Below, piece by piece: positions 15,290 to 23,849 of a stretch of DNA of 64,000 nucleotides (positions are counted from its first letter, which is position 1; each line of letters begins with the position of its first letter). The translations under genes and the position numbers were made by a program. The notes under the pieces are model-generated. The model saw only the letters and a program-made list of their open reading frames with translations, searched no databases and had not been told where the DNA came from. The stretch covers positions 1-64,000 of the forward strand of contig NZ_AUCW01000019.1 in NCBI RefSeq assembly GCF_000429965.1. The letters are read 5' to 3'. This stretch comes from Desulfogranum mediterraneum DSM 13871 (GTDB lineage Bacteria; Desulfobacterota; Desulfobulbia; Desulfobulbales; Desulfobulbaceae).

Positions 15290-16060
15290 TCAGGGTTTGG
15301 GCCGGGTAAAGAGGTAGCGAGCAGGGCTGGACAGGGTGGGGGCAAAAGAGTAGCCCTCGGCGCTGAAGCCCTCAACCCCTTTGAGGGTGGTGATGCGGTT
15401 CCTGATGATGTAGTCCGCCATCAGCCCCCTGGCCCGCTTGGCATAGACGGAGATGGTCTTGAGCTGGTCGCCCTGCTGTTCCTGGAACAGGATATCGACC
15501 ATGGGCAGCTCCAGCTCCTTCTTGGGTATGACCCTGGAGTATTCGTTGGAGGCCAGGTTAAAGAGCACCCGGGCATCCGTGGCCCTGCCGGCCTGGTTGA
15601 TGGCCTCGGCCACCCGCCTGCCCCAGAAGGCGTAGAGGTTCCTGCCCCGGCCGTTGGCCAGCCTGGTCTTCATCTCCAGGCGATAGGGTTGAATCAGATC
15701 CAGGGGCCGCAGGCAGCCATAGAGCCCGGAAAGGATCCGCAGCTGCGTCTGGGCAAAATCCAGATCAGCCACGCTGTAGTCTGCCCTCTCCAGGGGACGG
15801 TAGACATCACCGCTAAAGGCGTAGAGGGCCTGCTTGGCGTTGCCCGGGCTAAAGGGCAGGCTGAAGTCGGCATAACGCTGCTGGTTGAGGAGGGCGATCT
15901 TTTCACTGATCTGCATCAGTTCGCGGAGTTCTGCGCAGGAGTAGTCGCGGAGCAGTTTGATCAGTTCCAGGGAGTGCTCCAGAAAATCAGGGGTGGAATA
16001 GCGATCAGTGGGGGCAGGGTGGTCAAAATCCTGTCCCTTGGAAGGTGAGAGTATCAGCAT
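15290..16060 (-). CDS. yaaA: Peroxide stress protein YaaA (DUF328/UPF0246)
   Basis: A 256-residue protein of the YaaA family, which protects DNA and proteins from oxidative damage by limiting free iron. It opens with the family signature MLILSPSKGQDF, and continues with the NQQRY and ALYAFSGDVYRPL segments and the later LASNEYSR and LKGVEGFSAEGY stretches typical of the fold. Length is standard. Its promoter region holds three CGTTA-type repeats. It is convergent with the TM2 gene. Confidence 0.92.
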   Translation of the reverse strand: MLILSPSKGQDFDHPAPTDRYSTPDFLEHSLELIKLLRDYSCAELRELMQISEKIALLNQQRYADFSLPFSPGNAKQALYAFSGDVYRPLERADYSVADLDFAQTQLRILSGLYGCLRPLDLIQPYRLEMKTRLANGRGRNLYAFWGRRVAEAINQAGRATDARVLFNLASNEYSRVIPKKELELPMVDILFQEQQGDQLKTISVYAKRARGLMADYIIRNRITTLKGVEGFSAEGYSFAPTLSSPARYLFTRPKP

Positions 16061-16079
16061 GAGCGTGAGCGTTGGTTAC

Positions 16080-16110
16080 CGTTAAATTAGCGTTACTTAA
16101 CGTTAATTAG
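16080..16110. repeat. Three tandem CGTTA boxes upstream of yaaA
   Basis: CGTTAAATTAG, CGTTACTTAA and CGTTAATTAG follow each other with no gap, 20 bases upstream of the yaaA start. The centre reads TTAACGTTAA, a palindrome. The spacing of one helical turn suggests a repeated protein-binding box or a slippage product. Confidence 0.5.
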
Positions 16111-16172
16111 TGTTGTTATGGTTGGGCTGAAGGGGGAACTGTGGATCCGGCTGCTGCCATGGGCAGCGCGGT

Positions 16173-17069
16173 TCAGGGACAACAGAGGACCTGGTCGCCT
16201 CCGGCGGCCTTGGCCTGGAGCAGGCAGCGGTTGGCCAAGAGGAGCATGGTCTCGTGGTCCTGGTTGTGATCCGGGTATTCGGGGGCATAGCCGGTGACTC
16301 CGAAACTGGCGCTGATCCGGATCTTTTCCCTGTCAAAGCCAATGTCCAGTCCTTCCAGGCTCTTGTGGAGCCGTTGTGCCAGCCGGGCGGCGCCCCGGAC
16401 CGCGGTCTCGGGCAGGATCAGGAGAAAGTCATCCTCCCCCCAGCGACAGAGCAGATCGATATCGGTACGGATCTGCTCCTCCATCGCTCGGGCAAGGCGG
16501 CTGAGCACCAGGTCTCCGCACTCAAACCCATGGCCATCGTTTATCCGGCCGAGCCCATCCAGGTCAAAGACGATGATGGAGAGGTGTTGGCCATAGCGGT
16601 GGGCCCGGACCAGGTTTTGCCGCAACCGTTCCAGCCCATGGAGTCGGGAGCTGCACCTGGTGAGGGGATCCAGATCAGGCGTGTTGCCGCCGGGCAGTAA
16701 CAGCCGGTAATGGGTAACCGCGTCGTCCAGTGCGGTGGTGAGCGCCGAGAGTGTGGCGTGTTCGCCGATGACGCGAAAAAACGAGCCCTGGTTGGCCAGT
16801 TCCACGGCCTGGCTGAGTTGTGCGTCCGGGCTGAAGAGCAGGGGCACGATGCCGTGGCGTTTGCAGAGCCGGGCCAGGGTCGCGGTCTCTTGGTCGGAGA
16901 GGAGCAGGGGGTTGTAGAGCGCCGCCATCGGCACGGTCTCGTCCTGTTCCAGGATGGCGCGGGCCTGGCTGATATCATCCGGGCAGAGCAGTTCAAAGCG
17001 ATCGCTTAGCTGCTGAGCGAACCGGTCGAGCAGAAAGTTGGGTGGAATAATCAGAATCTGGGGCCGCAT
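16173..17069 (-). CDS. GGDEF-family protein with degenerate active site
   Basis: A 298-residue protein. Residues 1-125 look like a receiver-type alpha/beta domain without a clear phosphate-accepting aspartate. Residues 135-298 are GGDEF-like, including DLDGLGRINDGHGFECGD. The signature reads GEDDF (211-215) in place of GGDEF: the second glycine is glutamate and the catalytic glutamate is aspartate. No RxxD I-site lies at the right distance. It is likely inactive or weak as a cyclase and may act as a c-di-GMP or GTP receptor. It lies upstream of yaaA on the same strand. Confidence 0.85.
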   Translation of the reverse strand: MRPQILIIPPNFLLDRFAQQLSDRFELLCPDDISQARAILEQDETVPMAALYNPLLLSDQETATLARLCKRHGIVPLLFSPDAQLSQAVELANQGSFFRVIGEHATLSALTTALDDAVTHYRLLLPGGNTPDLDPLTRCSSRLHGLERLRQNLVRAHRYGQHLSIIVFDLDGLGRINDGHGFECGDLVLSRLARAMEEQIRTDIDLLCRWGEDDFLLILPETAVRGAARLAQRLHKSLEGLDIGFDREKIRISASFGVTGYAPEYPDHNQDHETMLLLANRCLLQAKAAGGDQVLCCP

Positions 17070-17388
17070 GCCAATGTCTCCTGAGAGGGGGATAAAAGAG
17101 CGCCTGGACCGACTGATGCTGCCTTGAATATAGCACTGCGCCGGGAGAATGAGAACCGCAAAGCTCCCTTAGGCGGTCCTAGGCTATCCTTAGCCGGTTT
17201 CGAAAACTTGTTTTCCCTTCCGGTCTCTACGCAAACATCACCCTCTGTTGAGAGTTTTATTCCCGAAATATCAGGGAGATAGTTGCTTGATGTCGTCCCC
17301 CATGTCTTGATCCTGATCAAAACCTCTAATTTTTCAAACGATTCTTTAGAGCTTGTCTTGACCAGGGAGCTGCAGTATATTCCCTGCC
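17070..17388. other. Divergent intergenic region, no gene seen
   Basis: About 320 bases between the degenerate GGDEF gene and the DUF493 gene. Open frames here are short and composition-driven. It must hold promoters for both genes, but I could not assign a convincing -35/-10 pair. Confidence 0.4.
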
Positions 17389-17667
17389 ATGAAAAAGAAC
17401 CCTTTCCAGCAGACTGAAGGCTGCAAACCAGAGATCGAATATCCCTGTCTGTGGCAGTATAAAATCATCGGCAGCCAGCCGGAGCACATCCGTGAGGCCG
17501 TGGCCGCCGTGGTCCGGGATGCATCCCACCTGCTCACCGACTCCAACACCAGCTCAGGCGGTCGTTACTGCAGCCTGAATTTGGAACTTGTGGTCCAGAG
17601 TGAGGAAGAGCGGCTTGCCCTCTACCAGCAACTGGTTGAACATAAGGCGATAAAGATAGTTTTATGA
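17389..17667 (+). CDS. DUF493 family protein (YbeD-like)
   Basis: A 92-residue ACT-like alpha/beta protein. The segment from EIEYPCLWQYKIIG through SGGRYCSLNLELVV to the C-terminal IKIVL is the YbeD/UPF0250 pattern, in which a beta-alpha-beta fold resembles ligand-binding regulatory domains. No enzyme motif is present. Its stop overlaps the start of the next gene by four bases (ATGA), so the two form a coupled pair. Confidence 0.85.
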   Translation: MKKNPFQQTEGCKPEIEYPCLWQYKIIGSQPEHIREAVAAVVRDASHLLTDSNTSSGGRYCSLNLELVVQSEEERLALYQQLVEHKAIKIVL

Positions 17668-18206
17668 GTGATCCTTCCCAGCAGTCCCCTGATAGCCAGG
17701 ATGTCCCCAAGAACACAGATACCCCCGAGATCAGCAGCAAGATCCTGCCGGTCATGCGGGAGGCCATTATCATGGTTCAGATGGTGCTCTTTCAACGCCT
17801 CCAGGCTGACATAGCCGGTCGTTATCCCGAGTGGTCGCCAGAGCGGCAGCGTACCCTGGCCGGGGCCGTGGTCAACAACCTCTTTGGCAGCGAACCCACG
17901 GATCCGGAGGTCACCCTCTTTGGGCGTGAACACCGGCAACTGGTGGAAGAGGAACTCCGCGGCCTGGCCGTCCGTCTGGAGAGCCTCTGTCCCTACCTCA
18001 CCGATGCCCTGCGGATGAAGACCATCTGTGATAATCAGGAGGGGTTCCACTCCATCCCCTCCCTGTTGATGGCCCAGGCCCTGGGGATTCTCCATCAGGA
18101 CAGGGCCCTGCCCATGCCCTCCACCTTCATGCTCTCTGTGCGCAGCCTGGCTGCGGAGAGCGGCCTGGTCAAGCAGTTTAAGGCCGCTCCACCTCCTGAA
18201 GAGTAA
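17664..18206 (+). CDS. Conserved hypothetical protein, downstream partner of DUF493 gene
   Basis: A 180-residue soluble protein with a polar, low-complexity first 25 residues and then a mostly helical body. A segment reading WSPERQRTLAGAVVNNLFG and an acidic stretch before LCPYLTDALRM stand out. No known motif was found. The ATGA overlap with the DUF493 gene implies co-translation. Its last 29 bases run into the convergent smr gene, so the two transcripts share complementary 3' ends. Confidence 0.65.
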   Translation: MSDPSQQSPDSQDVPKNTDTPEISSKILPVMREAIIMVQMVLFQRLQADIAGRYPEWSPERQRTLAGAVVNNLFGSEPTDPEVTLFGREHRQLVEEELRGLAVRLESLCPYLTDALRMKTICDNQEGFHSIPSLLMAQALGILHQDRALPMPSTFMLSVRSLAAESGLVKQFKAAPPPEE

Positions 18207-18546
18207 CCAGGGTCGCCCCCCAGGAACCGGCAGATTCGTCGGCCAGCCTGAAGCTGCGGACAGTGGCCTGGCGCTGGAGAATGGCGTGGACCGAGCGGCG
18301 CAGGCTGCCGCTGCCCTTGCCGTGGATGATCCGGACCTGGGTGATCTTCCTCTCCAGGCACTGCTCCAGGTAATCCGGGATCAGGGTCTTGATCTCTGCC
18401 GGTCGAAAGGTGTGGAGGTCCAGGGTGCCGTCTATGGGCAGCTCCACCGGTTCATCCTGCGCCCATTCCTCTTGCCGATCCTCCTCCAGGGGACTCTCTT
18501 CCGCCGGAATCTGCCTGTCATCTGGGTTCGCGTCTGGGTGCATCAT
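18178..18546 (-). CDS. Smr-domain protein
   Basis: A 122-residue protein whose last 85 residues form an Smr (MutS2 C-terminal) nuclease-type domain: TLDLHTFRPAE, a long helix, then RIIHGKGSGSLR, the conserved HGKGxGxLR loop. The N-terminal part is acidic and disordered. Smr proteins nick DNA or cleave RNA on collided ribosomes. The first motif here reads LDLHTF instead of the more common LDLHG. The start ATG at 18546 has AGGAG five bases upstream; a second ATG follows directly. Confidence 0.85.
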   Translation of the reverse strand: MMHPDANPDDRQIPAEESPLEEDRQEEWAQDEPVELPIDGTLDLHTFRPAEIKTLIPDYLEQCLERKITQVRIIHGKGSGSLRRSVHAILQRQATVRSFRLADESAGSWGATLVTLQEVERP

Positions 18547-18591
18547 CGTTACTCCTGCCTGGGGTTCCCTGAATATCTGCTTTTTTTCCAA

Positions 18592-19889
18592 TCTCGGGTT
18601 TAGGCCTTATGCCAGCTGGTGATTTTTTTTTTGGAAATCGGTATATTCCACCCTCTGTGTCTGTTTTTTGGCCTGTCTCCTCTAATCTTTTCACGGTTCT
18701 GTCAAGAGTGGATTCCCGCCTGCGCGGGAATGACGACTCCCCAAAAAGCTCCTCCCTGGTCTTAACAGGAGATCCTAACAGGAGATCCAAACAGGAGATC
18801 TTAACAGGAGATCTTAACAGGAGATCTTAACAGGAGATCTTAACAGGAGATAAATCGGGGGATCCTTTGGCCACGCCTCTCCCGTCATGCCCGCGGAGGC
18901 GGGCATCCAGGCCGGTCCCCTTATGCCATTAATGTTATTAATGGTATATATCCTGCCTTCCACTGTCTTTCACTGGGTTTCACAGGATTCATCTCCAGCC
19001 TGGGGGGCACTTCCAAGTGCTGCGCCGGCCGTTTTATTCCTTCGCGTCGAGCTGAGCTGGAGGCTGGGCATCATGATGGTTCTGTCAAGAGTGGATTCCC
19101 GCCTGCGCGGGAATGACGACTCCCAAAAAAGCCCCTCCCTGGTCTTAACAGGAGATCCTGACAGGAGATCGAAATAGGAGATAAATCGGGGGATCCTTTG
19201 GCCACGCCTCTCCCGTCATGCCCGCGGAGGCGGGCATCCAGGCCGGTCCCCTTATGCCATTAATGTTATTAATGGTATATATCCTGCCTTCCACTGTCTT
19301 TCACCGGGTTTCACAGGATTCATCTCCAGCCTGGGGGGCACTTCCAAGTGCTGCGCCGGCCGTTTTATTCCTTCGGCCCGAGTGACTTGGAGGTTGGGCA
19401 TCATGATGGTTCTGGCAAGAGTGGATTCCCGCCTGCGCGGGAATGACGACTGCTGAAACAGCTCGGCCTTCCTACTACCTGGCGATATCCGAATCGAAAT
19501 CTCAATCGATATTACAAGGTTTCCTTTAAAAACGGTCTTTCCTGCCAATCCCGGCCTAGCGTTCAACTTTATTTCCTCTGAATATCACACATGCTTCTGA
19601 CGTCATGCCCGCGGAGGCGGGCATCCAGGTCATTGGCGTATGCCTCCTGTCCTGCCTGCCTGGCTGGCATCTTCGCTCTGTCTGCTGGCCGCGGCTGATG
19701 TAGCGGCAAGGGGGATGATGGTTCTGGCTGGAGTGGATTCCCGCCTGCGCGGGAATGACGACTCCTGAAAGGGGCGGCCTTCCTACTGGCAGGTGATATC
19801 CCAATAGATATTCCCGTCGATAATCCAGCCGATAATCCAGCCGATATTTTAAGAATCGAGGTGTTGAGGATGGGTGGTAGCCGGGTGGC
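18592..19889. repeat. Non-coding island of REP-like palindromes and tandem duplication
   Basis: About 1.3 kb without genes between smr and lpxB. Two palindrome types recur: type A (GTGGATTCCCGCCTGCGCGGGAATGACGAC) at about 18708, 19091, 19421 and 19732, and type B (GTCATGCCCGCGGAGGCGGGCATCCAG) at about 18884, 19215 and 19601. A block covering a type B copy, a GC-rich spacer and a type A copy is repeated with an offset of 331 bp (18851-19122 and 19182-19452) with few differences. Short ORFs across it only translate the repeats. Confidence 0.85.
18763..18853. repeat. 13-bp VNTR, seven copies
   Basis: TAACAGGAGATCY repeats head to tail seven times with a 13-bp period; only the third copy and the last few bases vary. 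The equivalent place in the second duplicated block (about 19146-19181) holds only about three diverged copies. The copy number has therefore changed since the block duplicated. Confidence 0.88.
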
Positions 19890-21092
19890 TTAGCGCCCGG
19901 CAGCGTCCAGCATCTCGAAGACCAGGGCAGCCGTCTTGCTCGAGGCCCCTGAACTTCCCAGCAGTTCTTTGAGCCTCTGAAAGTCTGCGATCATGCTCTT
20001 ACGGCGTTGCTCCGAATCCACCACAGCCTGCAGTTCCCGGCAGAGTCGCCCCGGAGTGACCTCGTCCTGGAGCAGTTCCGGGATGATCTCCTGTTCTGCG
20101 ATCAGGTTGACCAGGGAGAAGAAGCGGAGGTGGCGGATGAGCAGGCGTCCCAGGCGATAGGTCAGGGGCGCCAGCCGGTAGGCAACCACGGTGGGCGTCT
20201 CCAGGATGGCCAGTTCCAGGGTAACGGTGCCGGAGGCGGCGATGGCCCCGTCACAGGCCGCCATCAGGTCGTAGCGGTCGCTATCGATGATCCGCAGGTC
20301 CAGGCTGTTCTTCGCCTGGGCGGCTCCGTGCTCCAGCAGCAACTCCTGGTCCACGGTGGAGGCCCTGGGGAGGAGAAAGGTGCAGGGGTGGCTGCTCTCG
20401 GCCTGGTACCGTTCTGCAGCCGAAAGAAAGATGGGCAGCAGGGTGGAGATCTCCTTGCGCCGGCTGCCGGGAATGATCCCGATCAGGGGATGGTCCCCGG
20501 GCAGATCGTACTTTTCCAGGAATCCATCCCTGGACATGGTGGTGGTCACCGTGTCCAGCAGGGGATGGCCCACGTAGTCGACCCGGTAGCCATGGCGGCG
20601 GTAAAAGGCCTGCTCAAAGGGCAGGATGGTGGCCACCCGGTCTGCCAACCGGCCAATCTTCTTTACCCGGCCGGAGCGCCAGGCCCAGACCTGGGGGCTG
20701 ATGTAGTAGAGCACAGGGATGCCCAGCTTCCGGGCCTGGGCAGCCAAGAGCAGGTTGAAGTCCGGGAAGTCGATCAGGATCAGCAGGGCCGGACGCCTCT
20801 CCTTCATCTCCGTGATCAGGATCTTCCTGGCCCTGAGGACGTCCCCCAGGTGATGGAGGACCTCGACCACGCCCACCACCGCAATCCGGGCCGCATCAAA
20901 GAGGACCTCGACCCCGGCAGCGCGCAGCTCATCGCCGCCCATGCCGCTGAGGCGGATCTCCGGGCGTTCCCTCTGGATGGCCCGGGCCAGGTTGGCTCCA
21001 TGGAGATCACCCGAGGCCTCCCCGGCGACGATCATCACCCGGGGACCTGCCTGCTCAGAGGGCGGCAGGCTACTCTTGGAGCCGCCCCTCAC
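19890..21092 (-). CDS. lpxB: Lipid-A-disaccharide synthase
   Basis: Glycosyltransferase (GT19) that joins UDP-2,3-diacyl-glucosamine and lipid X to form the lipid A disaccharide at the inner face of the cytoplasmic membrane. Of 400 residues, it has the N-terminal VMIVAGEASGDLHGANL motif (about 19-35), GMGGDELRAAG, the IDFPDFN and YYISPQVWAW segments, DYVGHPLLD and the PGSRRKEI loop, all family hallmarks. The start overlaps the stop of the upstream oxidoreductase gene by four bases, so the pair is coupled. Confidence 0.96.
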   Translation of the reverse strand: MRGGSKSSLPPSEQAGPRVMIVAGEASGDLHGANLARAIQRERPEIRLSGMGGDELRAAGVEVLFDAARIAVVGVVEVLHHLGDVLRARKILITEMKERRPALLILIDFPDFNLLLAAQARKLGIPVLYYISPQVWAWRSGRVKKIGRLADRVATILPFEQAFYRRHGYRVDYVGHPLLDTVTTTMSRDGFLEKYDLPGDHPLIGIIPGSRRKEISTLLPIFLSAAERYQAESSHPCTFLLPRASTVDQELLLEHGAAQAKNSLDLRIIDSDRYDLMAACDGAIAASGTVTLELAILETPTVVAYRLAPLTYRLGRLLIRHLRFFSLVNLIAEQEIIPELLQDEVTPGRLCRELQAVVDSEQRRKSMIADFQRLKELLGSSGASSKTAALVFEMLDAAGR

Positions 21093-22087
21093 AGGCCTGT
21101 GCCCACCGGCCAGGGACTACCCTCTGCAGCCAGGAGCTCCTGGACACGGGCCTTGTTGCTCGAGATCTGTTCAACCACCTGCAGGGCCACATCCAGGGCT
21201 CGGCGGCCCTCCACCCCAGAGACCTGCGGCCGGCTGCGGGTGGTTACGTTGGCGATAAAATCGGTCAGCTCCAGCTCCAGGCTGTCCTGGTTGCTGAAGC
21301 CGTGCTTCTTGATATTGGGCTGGGGAATGGGGCTGTTGGACTCCTTCTCCAGCTCGATGGACATGACCTCCTTCTTGCCGAAATCCACGGAAAGATACTT
21401 GCCGGGCTGGAAGATCCGCATCCTCCGCATGTTGTCCATGGAGATCCGGCTGACCGTGACATTGGCGGTGCAGCCGTTTTCAAAGATAAGCCTGGCGTTG
21501 GCGATGTCGGTGAGCGGGGTGATCACCGGGGCGCCGACGGTATGGATGGTCTTGATTGGGGCGTTGACCATGGAGAGGATGATGTCGATGTCATGGATCA
21601 TCAGGTCCAGGACCACGTCCACATCGGTGCCCCGGTCCTTGAACACCGAGATCCGGTGCGCCTCTATAAAAAGGGGGTGGTTGAGCAGGGGCTGCATGGC
21701 GATGACCGCCGGATTGAACCGCTCCAGGTGGCCGACCTGGAGGATCCGCTGCCGCTCCTCGGCCAGGGCGATCAGTTCATCGGCCTCAGCCAGGGTGGTG
21801 GTAAAGGGCTTCTCCACCATCACATCCACAGGCTGCTCCAGGCAGGCCCTGGTGACTTGATGATGGAGGCTGGTGGGCACCACGATGGAGACCGCGTCCA
21901 CCTTGGTAAGCAGCTGACGATAGTCGCCAAAGGCCTGGGTGTCGCACTCCTGGGCAACTCGTTTGGCCTGTTCGGGATCGGTATCTGCAACCCCGACCAG
22001 GTCGACATGGGCCATGGCCGCATACTTCTGCGCATGGAAGCGACCGAGGTAACCTACCCCGATGACTCCGACTTTAATTGTTTTCAC
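21089..22087 (-). CDS. Gfo/Idh/MocA-family oxidoreductase linked to lpxB
   Basis: A 332-residue NAD(P)-dependent sugar dehydrogenase family protein. It has a Rossmann fold with GVIGVGYLGRFHA (about 7-19), the acidic VADTD end of strand 2, the EKPFTTT motif (EKP, about 113), and a C-terminal substrate domain with GHLERFNPAV and MIHDIDIILS (DxxxH-like region). Its 4-base overlap with lpxB suggests a lipid A or LPS sugar role. In some bacteria, GnnA oxidises UDP-GlcNAc for 3-amino lipid A, and this gene is a candidate for that. The substrate cannot be read from sequence. Confidence 0.85.
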   Translation of the reverse strand: MKTIKVGVIGVGYLGRFHAQKYAAMAHVDLVGVADTDPEQAKRVAQECDTQAFGDYRQLLTKVDAVSIVVPTSLHHQVTRACLEQPVDVMVEKPFTTTLAEADELIALAEERQRILQVGHLERFNPAVIAMQPLLNHPLFIEAHRISVFKDRGTDVDVVLDLMIHDIDIILSMVNAPIKTIHTVGAPVITPLTDIANARLIFENGCTANVTVSRISMDNMRRMRIFQPGKYLSVDFGKKEVMSIELEKESNSPIPQPNIKKHGFSNQDSLELELTDFIANVTTRSRPQVSGVEGRRALDVALQVVEQISSNKARVQELLAAEGSPWPVGTGL

Positions 22088-22123
22088 GGTGAACCGATAT
22101 TGCTGAGGTTGTTAATAGGCGAA

Positions 22124-22180
22124 CCAACACAGAGGCGTTCTTCCTCCTCTCTGAGCAGGAAGGCTACCATGCTGTGTTGG
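22124..22180. terminator. Long hairpin between livF and the lpxB operon
   Basis: CCAACACAG and CTGTGTTGG form 9-bp outer arms. Inside them GGCGTTCTTCCT and AGGAAGGCT pair further. It lies after the last liv gene and before the oxidoreductase gene on the minus strand. No U-run follows, so it may attenuate or protect an mRNA end rather than terminate fully. Confidence 0.35.
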
Positions 22181-22212
22181 TGGGTGGAAAGGAAAATCTG
22201 GCTTGGCGGAAC

Positions 22213-22920
22213 TCAAATACCCAGGTAGGCCTTCTGGACATCCTTGTTGGCAAGGAGCTTGTCGGCCTGATCGTGCATGGTGATCCTGCCGTTTTCCAGG
22301 ACATAGCCGCGGTGGGCGATCTGCAGGGCCAGGTTGGCGTTCTGCTCGACCAGGAAGATGGTGGTATTCTGCTCCCGGTTGATCTTTTCGATGATCTCAA
22401 AGATCTGTTTGGTGACCAGCGGGGCCAGCCCCATGGAGGGCTCATCCAGGAGCAGCAGCTGGGGATGCGCCATCAGGGCCCGGGAGATGGCCAGCATCTG
22501 CTGCTCGCCACCCGAGAGGTTGCCGCCGGGCTGGTTACGCCGTTTTCGGAGGATGGGAAAGAGGTCGTAGAGATACTCCAGGTCATCGGCAATGCCTCGC
22601 TTGTCATTGCGGAGAAAGGCGCCCATGTCCAGGTTCTCGGCCACGGTGAGTTCCGGGAAGATGTGGCGGCCCTCTGGTACCTGGGATATTCCCAGGGTGA
22701 CGATCTTGTTGGCCGGCAACTCGTGGATGGGTTTTCCCTTGAAGATAATCTCCCCGCTCCTGGGCGGGCTGATGCCGCTGATGGACATCAGGGTGGTGGA
22801 CTTGCCGGCACCGTTGGCTCCGATCAGGGTGATGATCTCACCTGCTTCAACCGTAAGATCGATCTGGTGGAGGGCCTGGATGTTGCCGTAATAGGTATCT
22901 ATGTTGCGGAGCTCAAGCAT
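22213..22920 (-). CDS. livF: Branched-chain amino acid ABC transporter ATP-binding protein
   Basis: A 235-residue ATPase of the high-affinity Leu/Ile/Val importer. Walker A is GANGAGKST, the Q-loop region is SQVPEGRHIFPELT, the ABC signature is LSGGEQQ, and Walker B is LLLLDEPSMGLAP followed by the H-like switch region (FLVEQNANLAL). The start is the ATG at 22920 (MLELRNI); the open frame continues upstream but not as a transporter protein. It overlaps the end of livG by 8 bases. It is the last gene of livJHMGF. Confidence 0.96.
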   Translation of the reverse strand: MLELRNIDTYYGNIQALHQIDLTVEAGEIITLIGANGAGKSTTLMSISGISPPRSGEIIFKGKPIHELPANKIVTLGISQVPEGRHIFPELTVAENLDMGAFLRNDKRGIADDLEYLYDLFPILRKRRNQPGGNLSGGEQQMLAISRALMAHPQLLLLDEPSMGLAPLVTKQIFEIIEKINREQNTTIFLVEQNANLALQIAHRGYVLENGRITMHDQADKLLANKDVQKAYLGI

Positions 22921-23701
22921 GTTCAATCTCCTCGCCCAGGTAGGCCTTGATGACGGCAGGATTCTTGGCGATCTCTTCAGGGCTTCCCTCGGCGATCTTC
23001 TTGCCGTAATCCACCACAAAGATCGAGTCAGAGATGTTCATGACCAGTTTCATGTCGTGTTCGATCAGGAGGATGGCCAGGCCGTCATCGCGGATGGTGG
23101 TGATCAGTTCATCCAGTTCCAGGGTCTCCTGGGGGTTCATTCCGGCCGCAGGTTCATCCAGGAGCAGCATGAAGGGGTTGGTGGCCAGCGCCCTGGCGAT
23201 CTCTAGACGGCGCTGGGCGCCGTAGGGGAGGTTCTTGGCGTACTCGTTGGCAAGCTGGGCCAGCCCGATCTTTTTCAGTATATCCAGGCTGTCCTGGATG
23301 ATCTCCTCCTCTTCCCGCCGGGTTCCGGGGGGCCGGAAGATGGCTCCGAAGATCTTGGACCTGGTCCGGCAGTGGCGGCCGATCATCACATTTTCCAGGA
23401 CCGTCATGTTGGGAAAGAGGCGGATGTTCTGGAAGGTCCTGGCCAGCCCCTGCTCGGTCACCTTGTTGGGCTTGAGGCCGTTGAGCTTCTTGGTCTTCTT
23501 TCCCGGCGGGGTGAGCAGCAGATCCCCCTTGGTGGGCTTGTAGATCCCGGTGATACAGTTGAAGAAGGTGGTCTTTCCGGCGCCGTTGGGGCCGATAAGG
23601 GCGACGATTTCGCCGGAGTGAACCTGCAGACTCAGGTGGTCCAGGGCCCTGATCCCGCCAAAATCCATGGTGAGGTTCTGTACGTTAAGAATTGGTTGCA
23701 T
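22913..23701 (-). CDS. livG: Branched-chain amino acid ABC transporter ATP-binding protein
   Basis: About 262 residues, the second ATPase of the liv importer. Walker A is GPNGAGKTT, ARTFQNIRLFPNMTV is the LivG-type Q-loop segment, LPYGAQRRLEIARAL is the LivG version of the signature, and LLLDEPAAGMNP is Walker B with the usual LivG wording. The start was set at the ATG at 23701; an ATG 8 codons upstream is also open, and neither has a clear ribosome site. A 148-base gap separates it from livM. Confidence 0.95.
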   Translation of the reverse strand: MQPILNVQNLTMDFGGIRALDHLSLQVHSGEIVALIGPNGAGKTTFFNCITGIYKPTKGDLLLTPPGKKTKKLNGLKPNKVTEQGLARTFQNIRLFPNMTVLENVMIGRHCRTRSKIFGAIFRPPGTRREEEEIIQDSLDILKKIGLAQLANEYAKNLPYGAQRRLEIARALATNPFMLLLDEPAAGMNPQETLELDELITTIRDDGLAILLIEHDMKLVMNISDSIFVVDYGKKIAEGSPEEIAKNPAVIKAYLGEEIEHA

Positions 23702-23849
23702 ACGTGACTGAAGGCAAGGGTTCATCTTGGGGAGGATCCGAAGGACTGCAGGGGCGTCGTGCCGGTCTCTGCAGGAGGGGAGGTCCGGCGTAGGCTGGCT
23801 CGCCCGGACCGATCATCTGCCCCTGCCTGATCACGACGGGATCGACTGC

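Noticed and set aside
18763-18853. Possible CRISPR array
   Set aside because: Units are 13 bp, head to tail without spacers; no cas genes are nearby.
18609-19804. Several short ORFs containing VDSRLRGNDD-type segments
   Set aside because: These are translations of the REP-like palindromes, commonly mis-annotated as proteins.
20007-21860. 617-codon plus-strand frame across lpxB and the Gfo/Idh gene
   Set aside because: It spans two well-supported minus-strand genes and has no recognisable motif or ribosome site.
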